From JBFEUI01 sp041547565 (GTDB lineage Bacteria > Pseudomonadota > Gammaproteobacteria > Thiohalomonadales > Thiohalomonadaceae), in assembly GCA_041547565.1 (NCBI GenBank), contig JBFEUI010000002.1, forward strand, positions 1 through 58,005: a DNA stretch of 58,005 nucleotides. Reading direction: 5' to 3'. The first letter of the stretch is position 1, and the number at the start of each line of letters is the position of its first letter. Of this stretch, positions 30,381 to 39,448 are shown piece by piece. The notes below the pieces were generated by a model that did not search any database, was not told where the DNA came from, and was given only the letters and a program-made list of their open reading frames with translations. The position numbers and the translations under genes are program-made.

Positions 30381-31655
30381 TTATTTTAGTTTATTGATGC
30401 CCAGCGCCTTGAGAATGTATTTCTCAAACAGCGGCTCGTTCGAGCCCTTTTTCATCTTATTGATGAAGTATTTTTCGAAGGCGACCTTGGCCATGTGCAC
30501 CCATTTGCCCTTCTTCATCCAGGAAAGGTTGCGTGGCGGAATCTGCGGCATGGCGACGAACGCCACCCCTGTATCCCCCAGGTCGGCCAGGCAGATGGCG
30601 TTCCAGGTTGCCTTCTGGTCAGCCGGTTTGCCCTCGATATCGTTCTGAATGTTGTGGGCCGTGGCCAGTACCATCGACTCGATCATGTAGCCGGTCTTGG
30701 GCGTGCCGGTCGGTACCGGTGTCGCCTCAACAGGCGGAATGGCAATGCAGACACCGACCGAGTAGATGTTGTTCCACTTGGGGTTCTGCTGGAACTCATT
30801 CACTTTGACGAAGCCGCGCGGGTTGACCAGGTCTTCACCCACCGCGTTGACCGCATCGACGCCCTTGAAGGCCGGCAGCATCATGGAGTACTTGTAGGGC
30901 AGTTCGTGCTGTTTGATTACCTCACCCGCGTCGTTGTGCTCATCGACATACATCTTGCCCTTTTCCACCTTGGTGATCTTGGCATTGGTGATCCAGTCGA
31001 TGTGGTGCTGGCGCAGTTCGGATTCGAGCATGCCCTTGGAGTCGCCGACGCCGCCGAGGCCGAGGTGGCCGATATACGGCTCGGAGGTGACAAAGGTCAT
31101 CGGCACCTTGTCACGCATCTTGCGCCGGCGCAGATCGGTATCCATGATGAAGGCGAATTCGTAGGCGGGACCGAAGCAGGAGGCCATCTGTGCGGCACCC
31201 ACGACGATCGGACCGGGATCCTTGACGAACTCCTGCCACTCCTCGTAGGCCTTCTCGGCATGGTCTGTGGTGCAGACAGAGACGGTGTTACCCGCATCAG
31301 GACCCAGACCCTCCACTTCGTCAAAGGCCAGTTTGGGGCCGGTGGAGATGACCAGGTAGTCGTAATTGATAGTCTCGCCACCATCGACTACCACCGCGTT
31401 ATCATCGGGCTTGATCTCGGTCACCGCCTTGCCGACAAAGTTGATCTTCTTCTTATTCAGGTAGGGCTCAAGCGGAAATGAGATATCGCTACGACTGCGC
31501 CAACCTACCGCGACCCAGGGGTTGGAGGGAACAAAGGTAAAATTCTCCTTATCGGAAATTACCGTCACTTCATGTCCGCGTCCCAGTACACTGCGAATAT
31601 CGTAGGCAGCAGGCAGTCCACCTGTGCTTGCACCAATTATTACTACATGAGCCAT
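30381..31655 (-). CDS. sqr: Sulfide:quinone oxidoreductase family flavoprotein
   Basis: Membrane-associated FAD enzyme oxidising sulfide to sulfane sulfur and passing electrons to quinone. 424 residues. FAD-binding start HVVIIGASTGGLPAAYDI, second FAD motif YDYLVISTGPKLA. The three catalytic cysteines are at C128 (VSVCTTDHA), C160 (MASCFGPAYE) and C355 (NAICLADLG), close to the positions in the Acidithiobacillus enzyme (128, 160, 356). The C-terminal amphipathic region is Lys-rich and likely binds the membrane. A -24/-12 promoter lies 62-77 bp upstream and AAGGGG precedes the ATG. Neighbour fisR supports sulfide-induced expression. No persulfide dioxygenase is in the window. Confidence 0.92.
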   Translation of the reverse strand: MAHVVIIGASTGGLPAAYDIRSVLGRGHEVTVISDKENFTFVPSNPWVAVGWRSRSDISFPLEPYLNKKKINFVGKAVTEIKPDDNAVVVDGGETINYDYLVISTGPKLAFDEVEGLGPDAGNTVSVCTTDHAEKAYEEWQEFVKDPGPIVVGAAQMASCFGPAYEFAFIMDTDLRRRKMRDKVPMTFVTSEPYIGHLGLGGVGDSKGMLESELRQHHIDWITNAKITKVEKGKMYVDEHNDAGEVIKQHELPYKYSMMLPAFKGVDAVNAVGEDLVNPRGFVKVNEFQQNPKWNNIYSVGVCIAIPPVEATPVPTGTPKTGYMIESMVLATAHNIQNDIEGKPADQKATWNAICLADLGDTGVAFVAMPQIPPRNLSWMKKGKWVHMAKVAFEKYFINKMKKGSNEPLFEKYILKALGINKLK

Positions 31656-31716
31656 CGTTTTCCCCTTTGGTGGTTATCGTTGTCACTAGTTTGATACAGA
31701 TAGGTAAATTTTATTA

Positions 31717-31732
31717 GGCAATTACCGTACCA
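31717..31732 (-). promoter_or_regulatory. Sigma-54 (-24/-12) promoter for sqr
   Basis: On the minus strand TGGTACGGTAATTGCC: GG at 31731-31730 and GC at 31719-31718, exactly 12 bp apart. The predicted start is near 31706, giving a 50-nt leader for sqr. Confidence 0.7.
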
Positions 31733-31740
31733 AGAATCAC

Positions 31741-31962
31741 TCACCCTCCCCTACTGTGCGCGCGAATGAGTTTTATCGACAATAGAATAGCGGGGGTTGC
31801 ATGCATGACAAGGTCGAATATATCCAACGGCCTGTTCAACTCACCGTTGGCAAGCATTTTGAGTTTCTGCCACAGGTGGGGTTCCGGTGCGAAAGGGGCG
31901 AGTCCGAGCAAAAGCGCCATTATCAGTAACGTTTGTGTGGGTATTTTGTCCAGCCAGGCCAC
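31741..31962 (-). CDS. 73-residue hydrophobic protein (family often labelled 'RND transporter')
   Basis: Small protein VAWLDKIPTQTLLIMALLLGLAPFAPEPHL... with one hydrophobic helix (about 10-25), a middle NGELNRPLDIFDLVMHATPA, and a second hydrophobic stretch before RAHSRGG. Relatives of this size are called RND transporter in databases, but 73 residues cannot be a transporter; function unknown. GTG at 31962 with AGGAGCAGGAAAC upstream is preferred over longer frames. It lies upstream of sqr on the same strand, and the putative sqr enhancer site falls inside it. Confidence 0.75.
   Translation of the reverse strand: MAWLDKIPTQTLLIMALLLGLAPFAPEPHLWQKLKMLANGELNRPLDIFDLVMHATPAILLSIKLIRAHSRGG
31804..31810 (+). 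promoter_or_regulatory. CATGACA half-site upstream of sqr
   Basis: CATGACA within TTGCATGCATGACAA, centred about 100 bp upstream of the predicted sqr start, matching the -103 site before the small RNA. It lies inside the coding region of the 73-residue protein. The palindrome is less regular than at the other two sites. Confidence 0.4.
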
Positions 31963-32115
31963 GTTTCCTGCTCCTGTTAGTGTTCGGAAGCATATTGTAG
32001 GGGCTGAAGGGCGCCGGGTGAACAGGCGTATCACCACCTGCGTGTGACTCTCCCCCTCACGTTTATCCGGCAGAAGCTGTTAAAATGGGTCGTTTTGGCA
32101 CCTTCCAGCAATGAC

Positions 32116-35100
32116 ATGAGCGTTTCTCCCTCCACATACCTCAGCCCATTTACCCCCCGGCCGTCGCGCGAGCGCGGTAAAACGGTCTCCTGGGGTCACC
32201 TTTACGGCAGCAGCCATGGACTTATCCTGAGTAACGTGGCGCAACAACACGACGGGCCCGTGCTGATCGTCACGGCCGACACCCCTTCGGCGAGCCGCCT
32301 GGAGGCGGAGCTGAATTTTTATGCCGGTGCTGAGACGCAAACGCCCGTGCTGGCCTTTCCCGACTGGGAAACCCTGCCCTATGACATGTTCTCCCCCTAC
32401 CAGGACATCATTTCCGAGCGCCTGCATACCCTCTACCGCCTGCCTTCACTCAGCCGCGGCATACTGGTTGTCCCCGTCGCCACCCTGATGCACCGGGTGG
32501 CACCGCGCGGTTATGTCGACGGCCACAGTCTGGTCGTGCAACTGAACGATACGCTGGAACTGGATGTCATGCGCCAACGCCTGGAGCAAAGCGGCTACCG
32601 CTGTGTCGAGCAGGTCATGGAGCATGGCGAATTTGCCGTCCGCGGCAGCCTGCTCGACCTGTTTCCAATGGGCAGCAGTCTGCCCTATCGCATCGAACTG
32701 TTCGATGACGAGGTGGAAACCATTCGCACCTTTGATCCGGAAACCCAGCGTTCCCTGGAGAAGGTCTGCGAGATCCGCCTGCTGCCCGCCCGGGAATTCC
32801 CCCTTGAGCAGGCGGGCATACGCCAGTTTCGCGAGGCCTACCGCACCGAGTTCGAGGGCGATCCGCAAAAGAGCATTATCTACCGCGACGTCAGCAACGG
32901 CCTTGCCCCACCCGGAATCGAGTACTACCTGCCGCTGTTCTTTGAGCAGGTCGATACCCTGTTCGACTACCTGCCCGACAACACCCTGCTGTTCTCAACC
33001 CAGGGCATCGAGGAGGCCGCCGAGGCATTCTGGCAAGAGTGCCGGGAACGCCATGAGATCAACCGGACCAACGCCGAGCACCCCCCGATGCCGCCACAAC
33101 GGCTGTTCCTGGAGGTACCGGAACTGTTCTCGCGCCTGAAGGGCTACCCGCGTACCACCCTGCAGCAGTTCGAACTGCCGGAGGGCCGTACCGGCATCAA
33201 CTATGCCACCGCCGCACCGAAAACCCTGACGCTGGACGTAAGGGCAGAACGGCCCACCGCCGCACTGACAAACTTTCTCGAGGCTTTTCACGGTCGCGTC
33301 CTGTTCGCCGCCGAGTCTCCCGGGCGCCGCGAGGCCCTGCTTGAGATGCTACGTGGCTGTGATTTGCAGCCCCGCCAGGTCAACTCCTGGCAGGAGTTTC
33401 TCGCCAGTGAGGCGTCCCTGGCCATCACCGTGGCGCCGCTGGAACAGGGGTTGCTGCTGACCGACCCGCCGCTGGCACTCATCGCCGAACCGCAGCTGTA
33501 CGGCGAACAGGTGATGCAGCGCCGACGCCGGCGCCGGGTCAAGGAAAAAGACGCGGATGCCGTGGTACGCAACCTTGCCGAGTTGCAACCCGGCGCGCCG
33601 GTGGTACATGAGGATTACGGTGTGGGCCGTTACCTGGGGCTGCAGACCCTGTCGGTGGCTGATGCCGATACCGAGTTTCTGACACTGGAGTATGCCGACG
33701 GCGACAAGCTCTACGTCCCGGTCGCCTCTCTGCACCTTATCAGCCGTTATACCGGTGCCGCCCCGGAGAACACGCCCCTGCACAAGCTGGGCAGCGGCCA
33801 GTGGGAGAAAGCCAAACGCAGGGCAAGCGAGAAGATACGCGACGTGGCCGCCGAGCTGCTCGACATCTACGCGCGGCGTGCCGCACGCCAGGGCTTTGTC
33901 TACCCGCTGGAGGCGCAGCAGTATGCCGCATTTGCGAACAACTTCCCGTTCGAGGAGACGCCCGACCAGCAGGATGCCATCGATGCCGTGCTGCACGATA
34001 TGACCGCCAGCCAGCCGATGGACCGTCTGGTCTGCGGCGATGTCGGTTTCGGCAAGACAGAGGTGGCCATGCGTGCGGCATTTATCGCCGTGATGGGCGG
34101 AAAGCAGGTGGCCCTGCTGGTTCCCACCACCCTGCTGGCCGAACAGCACTTCCAGAACTTCCGTGACCGTTTCGCCGACTGGCCGGTACGCATCGAGACC
34201 CTGTCGCGCTTTCGTTCCGCAAAGGAGCAGGAGAAGGTGATCGCCGATCTGGCCGCAGGACGTGTCGACATCATCATCGGCACCCACAAGCTGCTGCAGG
34301 AGACGATCAAGTACCAGCGTCTGGGGCTGGTCATCATCGACGAGGAGCACCGGTTCGGGGTGAGGCAGAAGGACCGGTTCAAGGCACTGCGCTCCGAGGT
34401 GGATGTACTCACACTGACCGCCACACCGATACCGCGTACACTGAACATGGCTATCGGCGGCATGCGCGATCTGTCGGTCATTGCCACGGCACCGGCACGC
34501 CGGCTGGCGGTCAAGACCTTCGTCAACGAGTGGAACCCGGCGCTGGTGCGCGAGGCCTGCCTGCGCGAGATAAAACGCGGCGGTCAGGTCTATTTTCTGC
34601 ACAATAACGTCGAGAGCATCGAGAAGAAAGCACGCGAACTGGCGGAGCTGGTGCCCGAGGCGAGCGTTGCGATCGCCCACGGCCAGATGCGCGAGCGTGA
34701 ACTGGAACGGGTAATGTCCGATTTCTACCACCAGCGCTTCAACCTGCTGGTCTGTACCACCATCATCGAGACCGGTATCGACATCCCGACGGCCAACACC
34801 ATCCTGATTGATCGCGCCGATCGCTTTGGTCTGGCACAGCTCTACCAGTTACGCGGCCGTGTCGGGCGTTCGCATCACCGCGCCTACGCCTACCTGATCA
34901 TCCCCTCGCGGCGCAGTATGACGAGGGATGCTGTCAAGCGACTCGAGGCAATCGAGTCCATCGAGGAACTGGGTACCGGTTTTACGCTGGCAACGCATGA
35001 TCTGGAAATTCGCGGTGCCGGTGAGCTGCTGGGTGAAGAACAGAGCGGCCAGATGTACGAGATCGGTTTCAGCCTCTACAGCGAAATGCTGGAACGCGCC

Positions 35101-35595
35101 GTCACCGCGCTCAAAGAAGGCAAGGAACCGGCGCTCGACAGGCCGCTGGGACATGGGACCGAGGTCGACCTGGGTTGTGCCGCCCTGATACCCGACGACT
35201 ACCTGCCCGATGTGCACAGCCGCCTTATTATCTACAAGCGTATCGCCAGTGCCGCCAGCGAAGAGGAACTCGATGAGTTGCAGGTGGAGATGATCGACCG
35301 CTTCGGCCTGTTGCCGGAACAGACGAAAAATCTGTTCCGTGTGACCGGGCTTAAATTAAAGGCAACCCCGCTCGGCATTAAAAAGATCGAGGTGGGTGCC
35401 CGGGGTGGCCGGGTAAGCTTTGAGGCCGAACCGAATATCGATCCGATGCAGATCATCAACCTGATCCAGCAGCAACCGGACATCTACAAACTTGATGGCC
35501 AGGAGCGGCTGAGATTGATCACCGAATTGCCGGATCTCGAAGCACGCAGCCGTTTTGTCGAGCAGTTGCTGGCACAACTTGGCGGCCGGGATTAA
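32116..35595 (+). CDS. mfd: Transcription-repair coupling factor Mfd
   Basis: Removes RNA polymerase stalled at DNA damage and recruits UvrA. 1159 residues: UvrB-like N-terminal domains (ADTPSASRLEAELNFY, FPDWETLPYDMFSP), RNA-polymerase-interacting domain near 490-560 (VVHEDYGVGRYLGL), and the RecG-like translocase with Walker A GDVGFGKTEVA, DEEH and TATPIPRTLNMA, then the D7 C-terminal domain. ATG at 32116 (MSVSPSTYL) fits the family; an in-frame start 72 bp upstream adds unrelated residues. Divergent from the sqr-side genes. Confidence 0.96.
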   Translation: MSVSPSTYLSPFTPRPSRERGKTVSWGHLYGSSHGLILSNVAQQHDGPVLIVTADTPSASRLEAELNFYAGAETQTPVLAFPDWETLPYDMFSPYQDIISERLHTLYRLPSLSRGILVVPVATLMHRVAPRGYVDGHSLVVQLNDTLELDVMRQRLEQSGYRCVEQVMEHGEFAVRGSLLDLFPMGSSLPYRIELFDDEVETIRTFDPETQRSLEKVCEIRLLPAREFPLEQAGIRQFREAYRTEFEGDPQKSIIYRDVSNGLAPPGIEYYLPLFFEQVDTLFDYLPDNTLLFSTQGIEEAAEAFWQECRERHEINRTNAEHPPMPPQRLFLEVPELFSRLKGYPRTTLQQFELPEGRTGINYATAAPKTLTLDVRAERPTAALTNFLEAFHGRVLFAAESPGRREALLEMLRGCDLQPRQVNSWQEFLASEASLAITVAPLEQGLLLTDPPLALIAEPQLYGEQVMQRRRRRRVKEKDADAVVRNLAELQPGAPVVHEDYGVGRYLGLQTLSVADADTEFLTLEYADGDKLYVPVASLHLISRYTGAAPENTPLHKLGSGQWEKAKRRASEKIRDVAAELLDIYARRAARQGFVYPLEAQQYAAFANNFPFEETPDQQDAIDAVLHDMTASQPMDRLVCGDVGFGKTEVAMRAAFIAVMGGKQVALLVPTTLLAEQHFQNFRDRFADWPVRIETLSRFRSAKEQEKVIADLAAGRVDIIIGTHKLLQETIKYQRLGLVIIDEEHRFGVRQKDRFKALRSEVDVLTLTATPIPRTLNMAIGGMRDLSVIATAPARRLAVKTFVNEWNPALVREACLREIKRGGQVYFLHNNVESIEKKARELAELVPEASVAIAHGQMRERELERVMSDFYHQRFNLLVCTTIIETGIDIPTANTILIDRADRFGLAQLYQLRGRVGRSHHRAYAYLIIPSRRSMTRDAVKRLEAIESIEELGTGFTLATHDLEIRGAGELLGEEQSGQMYEIGFSLYSEMLERAVTALKEGKEPALDRPLGHGTEVDLGCAALIPDDYLPDVHSRLIIYKRIASAASEEELDELQVEMIDRFGLLPEQTKNLFRVTGLKLKATPLGIKKIEVGARGGRVSFEAEPNIDPMQIINLIQQQPDIYKLDGQERLRLITELPDLEARSRFVEQLLAQLGGRD

Positions 35596-35610
35596 ACCGC
35601 CGCAGGATAG

Positions 35611-36000
35611 TTAAACGTACTTTTTGCGGTTTTTCCGCCCGCCGCCTGGGATTTTCTTCTCGGTTATGACGCCGCGAATGTTGTTTAAATCCGAAAACTC
35701 CTCGGTGGGGTAGTTTTCATTCAGCGCATGAAGAAACCATTTGTCGTCTCGCCGGATCAACTGGCGGAAGGTATACTCGTCATTGTGCTTGGCGACCACA
35801 TAGGCGCCGTCACTGACCGCCAAGCCGGGCTGAATGACGATAATCTCCCCTTCATTGAATTCCGGCTGCATGCTGTCGCCGAGCACCATGAGTACAAACG
35901 GTTCGTTCTCCTCGCAGCCCGTGCCCATCGCATCGAGCGGATTGCCCGCCTCGTCAATCTTGCTTTCGTCTTTAATGGGAATGAACTTTTCAATCGTCAT
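35611..36000 (-). CDS. S24/LexA-like domain protein without helix-turn-helix
   Basis: 129 residues. The middle matches the LexA/S24 peptidase fold: FVLMVLGDSMQPEFNEGEII with the nucleophile serine S43, then AYVVAKHNDEYTFRQL. The catalytic lysine of LexA (TVKRL) is replaced by arginine (TFRQL, R79), so self-cleavage is doubtful. There is no DNA-binding domain. The C-terminus is strongly basic (GGGRKNRKKYV). Function unknown; it could bind nucleic acid or a partner. Convergent with mfd, divergent from a rhodanese gene across a clear inverted repeat. Confidence 0.85.
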   Translation of the reverse strand: MTIEKFIPIKDESKIDEAGNPLDAMGTGCEENEPFVLMVLGDSMQPEFNEGEIIVIQPGLAVSDGAYVVAKHNDEYTFRQLIRRDDKWFLHALNENYPTEEFSDLNNIRGVITEKKIPGGGRKNRKKYV

Positions 36001-36029
36001 CGCATAGTTACCTGATTGTTGCCATCACT

Positions 36030-36056
36030 TTGCTTTGTACTCATATTGCAAAGCAA
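36030..36056. promoter_or_regulatory. Inverted repeat in the S24/rhodanese divergent region
   Basis: TTGCTTTG (36030-36037) and CAAAGCAA (36049-36056), perfect 8-bp arms, 11-bp spacer, with further imperfect matching outward (ACT/AGT). It lies 30-56 bp before the S24-like gene and about 60 bp before the rhodanese gene, a good place for an operator controlling both. Confidence 0.5.
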
Positions 36057-36115
36057 GTAAAATTCGAGCCCATGTTGCCGCGTGCATTCCCTACAAATCA
36101 TGGGTGTTATCCTGA

Positions 36116-36580
36116 ATGAAACGCTTTACCGACTTTATTGCCAGTTGCCTGACCGAGGTGAAAGAGCTCTTCCCCTGGGACCTGGCCGAGAAACTGGAGC
36201 AGGGCGAAAAACCACTGTTACTCGATGTGCGCGAACCCTACGAGTTCGACGCCCTGCACATCAAGGGTTCCATCAATGTGCCCCGCGGCATTCTCGAGAC
36301 GGCCTGCGAATACGATTACGAGGAAACCGTTCCCGAACTGGCCGCTGCACGCGACAAGGAGATCGTCGTCATCTGTCGTTCCGGCAACCGTAGCGTTCTG
36401 GCTGCCCACACCATGCAGCAGATGGGCTACAAAAATGTCGCCTCCCTGAAAACAGGTGTTCGCGGCTGGAATGACTTCGAGCAGCCGCTTTTCGACCTGG
36501 AGGGCAGCGCCATAGACATCGATGATGCCGACGAGGAACTGGCACCCAACATCAGGCCCGAACAGAAAAGGCCCGAGTAA
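36116..36580 (+). CDS. Single-domain rhodanese-like sulfurtransferase
   Basis: 154 residues with a rhodanese domain (about 20-130): LLLDVREPYEF, the six-residue active-site loop CRSGNR with catalytic cysteine C87, and LKTGVRGWNDF. No signal peptide, so likely cytoplasmic. The acidic tail (DIDDADEELAP) is unusual but not unique. Such proteins carry sulfane sulfur in sulfur oxidizers, which fits sqr and fisR 5 kb away, but they are also widespread housekeeping proteins. Convergent with cysG. Confidence 0.92.
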   Translation: MKRFTDFIASCLTEVKELFPWDLAEKLEQGEKPLLLDVREPYEFDALHIKGSINVPRGILETACEYDYEETVPELAAARDKEIVVICRSGNRSVLAAHTMQQMGYKNVASLKTGVRGWNDFEQPLFDLEGSAIDIDDADEELAPNIRPEQKRPE

Positions 36581-36597
36581 GCACCACCGACACTTGC

Positions 36598-38001
36598 CTA
36601 TTCGCCCCGCTCGATCATCTCCCTGGAGCGGAACCAGTTCAGCTTGTCGTGCAGTTTCACCACATTGCCGACGATAATCAGCGTCGGCGGCTTGATGTCG
36701 GTCCCCTGAATCCGCTCCGGCATGGTCGCCAGGGTACCGGTAAAGACACGCTGGCGCGGTGTGGTGGCCTGCTACACCAGCGCGATGGGCAGCTCAGGCG
36801 GCAAGCCGTTTTCCATCAACTTCTCACAAATGATGGGCAAGCCCTTCAGCCCCATGTAGAACACAATAGTCTGATTCGGCTGCGCCAGTCCCTTCCAGTT
36901 GAGATTCATCGAACCGTCTTTCAGGTGACCGGTGACAAACACCACTGCCTGCGAATAGTCGCGGTGGGTCAACGGGATACCCGCATAGGACGAGGTGCCG
37001 AGTGCCGCGGTGATACCCGGGACCACCTGGAAGTTCACCCCGTTGGCGGTCAGGGTCTCGATCTCCTCGCCGCCGCGACCGAAGACGAAGGGATCGCCCC
37101 CCTTCAGCCGGCAAACCCGCTTGCCCTGCTTGGCCAGGTCGACCAGCAGCTGATTGATCTGGTCCTGTGGCACGGCGTGGTTATCACGCTCCTTGCCCAC
37201 GTAGATGCGTTCGGCATCACGTCGAGTCAACGCCAGCACCTCCTTGGAGATCAGGCGGTCATGCACGATGACGTCGGCCTGTTGCATCAGTCGCAGGGCA
37301 CGGAAGGTCAACAGATCCGGATCACCGGGCCCGCCGCCGATCAGATAGACCTCGCCCACGTTGGTCTCGACGCCCTCGGCTACCGCATGCTCCAGGGCCT
37401 TGCGTGCATCCTCGTCCTTGCCGGCAAAGACCATCTCCGCGATCCGCCCCTGCAGCACGTGCTCCCAGAAATTGCGCCGCGCATTCACGTCAGCGAAGCG
37501 GACCTTGACCTTCTCACGGAAGCCCTCGACCATCGCCGCCAGCCTGCCGTAGGCAGAGGGGATGGCCGACTCGAGCCGTGAACGCAGCAGGCGTGCCAGA
37601 ACCGGCGAGGTGCCGCCGGTGGTGACGGCGATCTGCACCGGTGAGCGATCGATAATCGCCGGCATGATGAAGCTGCACAGTTCGGGGTTATCCACCACGT
37701 TGACCGGAATCCCCTGCTCCTGCGCCAGCTCCGAGACCTGTTTGTTGACTTCGCTGTCATCGGTGGCGGCAATGACCACGGTACAACCGTTCAGATCGGA
37801 CGGTTCAAACGGACCCTGCCGATAGTCGACCTCACCCTGCTCGGCCTGTCTGGCCAGTGTCGCACCCAGTTCGGGAGAGACAATAGAGAGCGCCGCGCCG
37901 GCATCCAGCAACAGGCTGGCCTTGCGTGCAGCGATCTCGCCTCCACCTACCACCAGTGCACGGCGGCCACGAAGATTCATAAATATTGGTAAAAAATCCA
38001 T
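36598..38001 (-). pseudogene. cysG: Siroheme synthase CysG with in-frame amber codon
   Basis: CysG makes siroheme from uroporphyrinogen III. The N-terminal part (MDFLPIFMNLRGRRALVVGGGEIAARK by pieces) is the dehydrogenase/ferrochelatase and the C-terminal part the methyltransferase (LIGGGPGDPDLLTFRA, KGGDPFVFGRGGEE, VPGITAALG). Translation stops at TAG (36774-36772, codon 410) after LPIALV. The same frame continues for 57 more codons of normal CysG sequence (QATTPRQRVFTGTL, PTLIIVGNVVKLH) to a proper stop at 36598. Homologues usually have Glu there, so one GAG-to-TAG change explains it. The truncated 409-residue product lacks the end of the methyltransferase domain. It may be a true mutation, a read error or a suppressed codon. 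Confidence 0.88.
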
Positions 38002-38122
38002 AATACTCGTTCAGTCAGAGGGGCCGAATCGACCATCGGGCCGCCAAGTCTACATAAACAGTCTCTCCTCCCCCATTCCCCGTTGGAGATAGGTGTGGAA
38101 GAGACCTCTACCCGATATGGGT

Positions 38123-39448
38123 TCAACCGGCGGACGGTTCAATCACCTCGTTCCCCCCCATATAGGGCCTGAGAACATCGGGAATCACGATGGAACCGTC
38201 CTGTTGCTGGTAATTCTCCATCACCGCCACCAACGCCCGCCCGACAGCCAGTCCGGAGCCGTTGAGGGTATGCACCAGTTCAGGCTTCTTGGTCTCGGGA
38301 TTACGCCAGCGCGCCTGCATGCGCCGGGCCTGGAAATCCTGAAAGTTGGAACAGGAGGATATCTCCCGATACTTCTGTTGCCCCGGCAGCCACACCTCCA
38401 GGTCGTAGGTCTTGGACGATGAGAAGCCGATATCGCCGGCACACAGATTGACCAAGCGGTAGGGCAGCTCAAGACGCCTGAGCACCTCCTCGGCATGGCC
38501 GGTCAACTGCTCCAGGGCGTCAAACGATTCTTCGGCACGGACAACCTGCACCAGTTCCACCTTCTCGAACTGATGCTGGCGGATCATACCGCGGGTATCC
38601 TTGCCGTAGGATCCCGCCTCACTGCGAAAACAGGGGGTGTGGGCCACGTAGCGGCGCGGCATGTATTCCGCCTCGATGATCTCATCGCGCACGATATTGG
38701 TGACCGGCACCTCGGCGGTGGGGATCAGATAAAGGCTGCGGTCGGTCGCCATATCCTCCCCGGCATCCGCTTCCATCCCCTCACGCGGGATCTTGAACAG
38801 GTCCTCCTCGAACTTGGGCAACTGGCCGGTACCACGCAGGCTGTCCGCATTGACCAGGTAGGGCACATAGGTTTCGGTATAGCCATGCTCACCCGTGTGC
38901 AGGTCCAGCATGAACTGGATCAATGCCCGGTGCATGCGCGCCAGCGGACCGCTCATCACGGTAAAACGCGAACCGGTCAGCTTTGCCGCCGTGTCGGAGT
39001 CGAGCATATCGAGACCCGCCCCGAGGTCGACATGGTCCTGCGGCTCAAAATCGAAGACCCGCGGCTCACCCCAGCGCCGGAGTTCAACGTTGTCGTCCTC
39101 GTCCTTGCCGTCGGGCACACTGTCGTGGGGGATGTTCGGCACCCCCATCAAAATGGCGTTCAATGTCTTCTGCAGTTCCGCCAGGCGTGCCTCCGCGGCC
39201 TTGAGCTTATCACCCAGATTGGCCACCGCATCGAGCAGCGGCTGGATATCCTCCCCGTTCGCCTTGGCCTTGCCGATGGCCTTGGAACTCTGGTTGCGCT
39301 CGTTTTGCAGATTCTGGGTATCGACCTGCAGTTGCTTGCGCTCCTGCTCCAGCTTTGAGATGGCATCGACATCGAGCTTGAAACCGCGGCGGGCCAGTTT
39401 CTCTGCGGTGGTTTCGATGTCGCTACGGAAAAGACGGGGATCCAGCAT
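38123..39448 (-). CDS. serS: Seryl-tRNA synthetase
   Basis: Class II aminoacyl-tRNA synthetase. 441 residues: N-terminal coiled-coil arm that binds tRNA (KLEQERKQLQVDTQNLQNER region, about 30-110) and the catalytic core with motif 2 HTPCFRSEAGSYGKDTRGM and motif 3 NGSGLAVGRALVAVME. The length is slightly above E. coli. The ATG overlaps the DUF190 stop by one base (TGATG). crcB-DUF190-serS-cysG run in one direction. Confidence 0.96.
   Translation of the reverse strand: MLDPRLFRSDIETTAEKLARRGFKLDVDAISKLEQERKQLQVDTQNLQNERNQSSKAIGKAKANGEDIQPLLDAVANLGDKLKAAEARLAELQKTLNAILMGVPNIPHDSVPDGKDEDDNVELRRWGEPRVFDFEPQDHVDLGAGLDMLDSDTAAKLTGSRFTVMSGPLARMHRALIQFMLDLHTGEHGYTETYVPYLVNADSLRGTGQLPKFEEDLFKIPREGMEADAGEDMATDRSLYLIPTAEVPVTNIVRDEIIEAEYMPRRYVAHTPCFRSEAGSYGKDTRGMIRQHQFEKVELVQVVRAEESFDALEQLTGHAEEVLRRLELPYRLVNLCAGDIGFSSSKTYDLEVWLPGQQKYREISSCSNFQDFQARRMQARWRNPETKKPELVHTLNGSGLAVGRALVAVMENYQQQDGSIVIPDVLRPYMGGNEVIEPSAG

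Noticed and set aside
33349..34731. 460-codon open frame antisense to mfd
   Set aside because: Overlaps the conserved Mfd helicase core and resembles no family; shadow frame.
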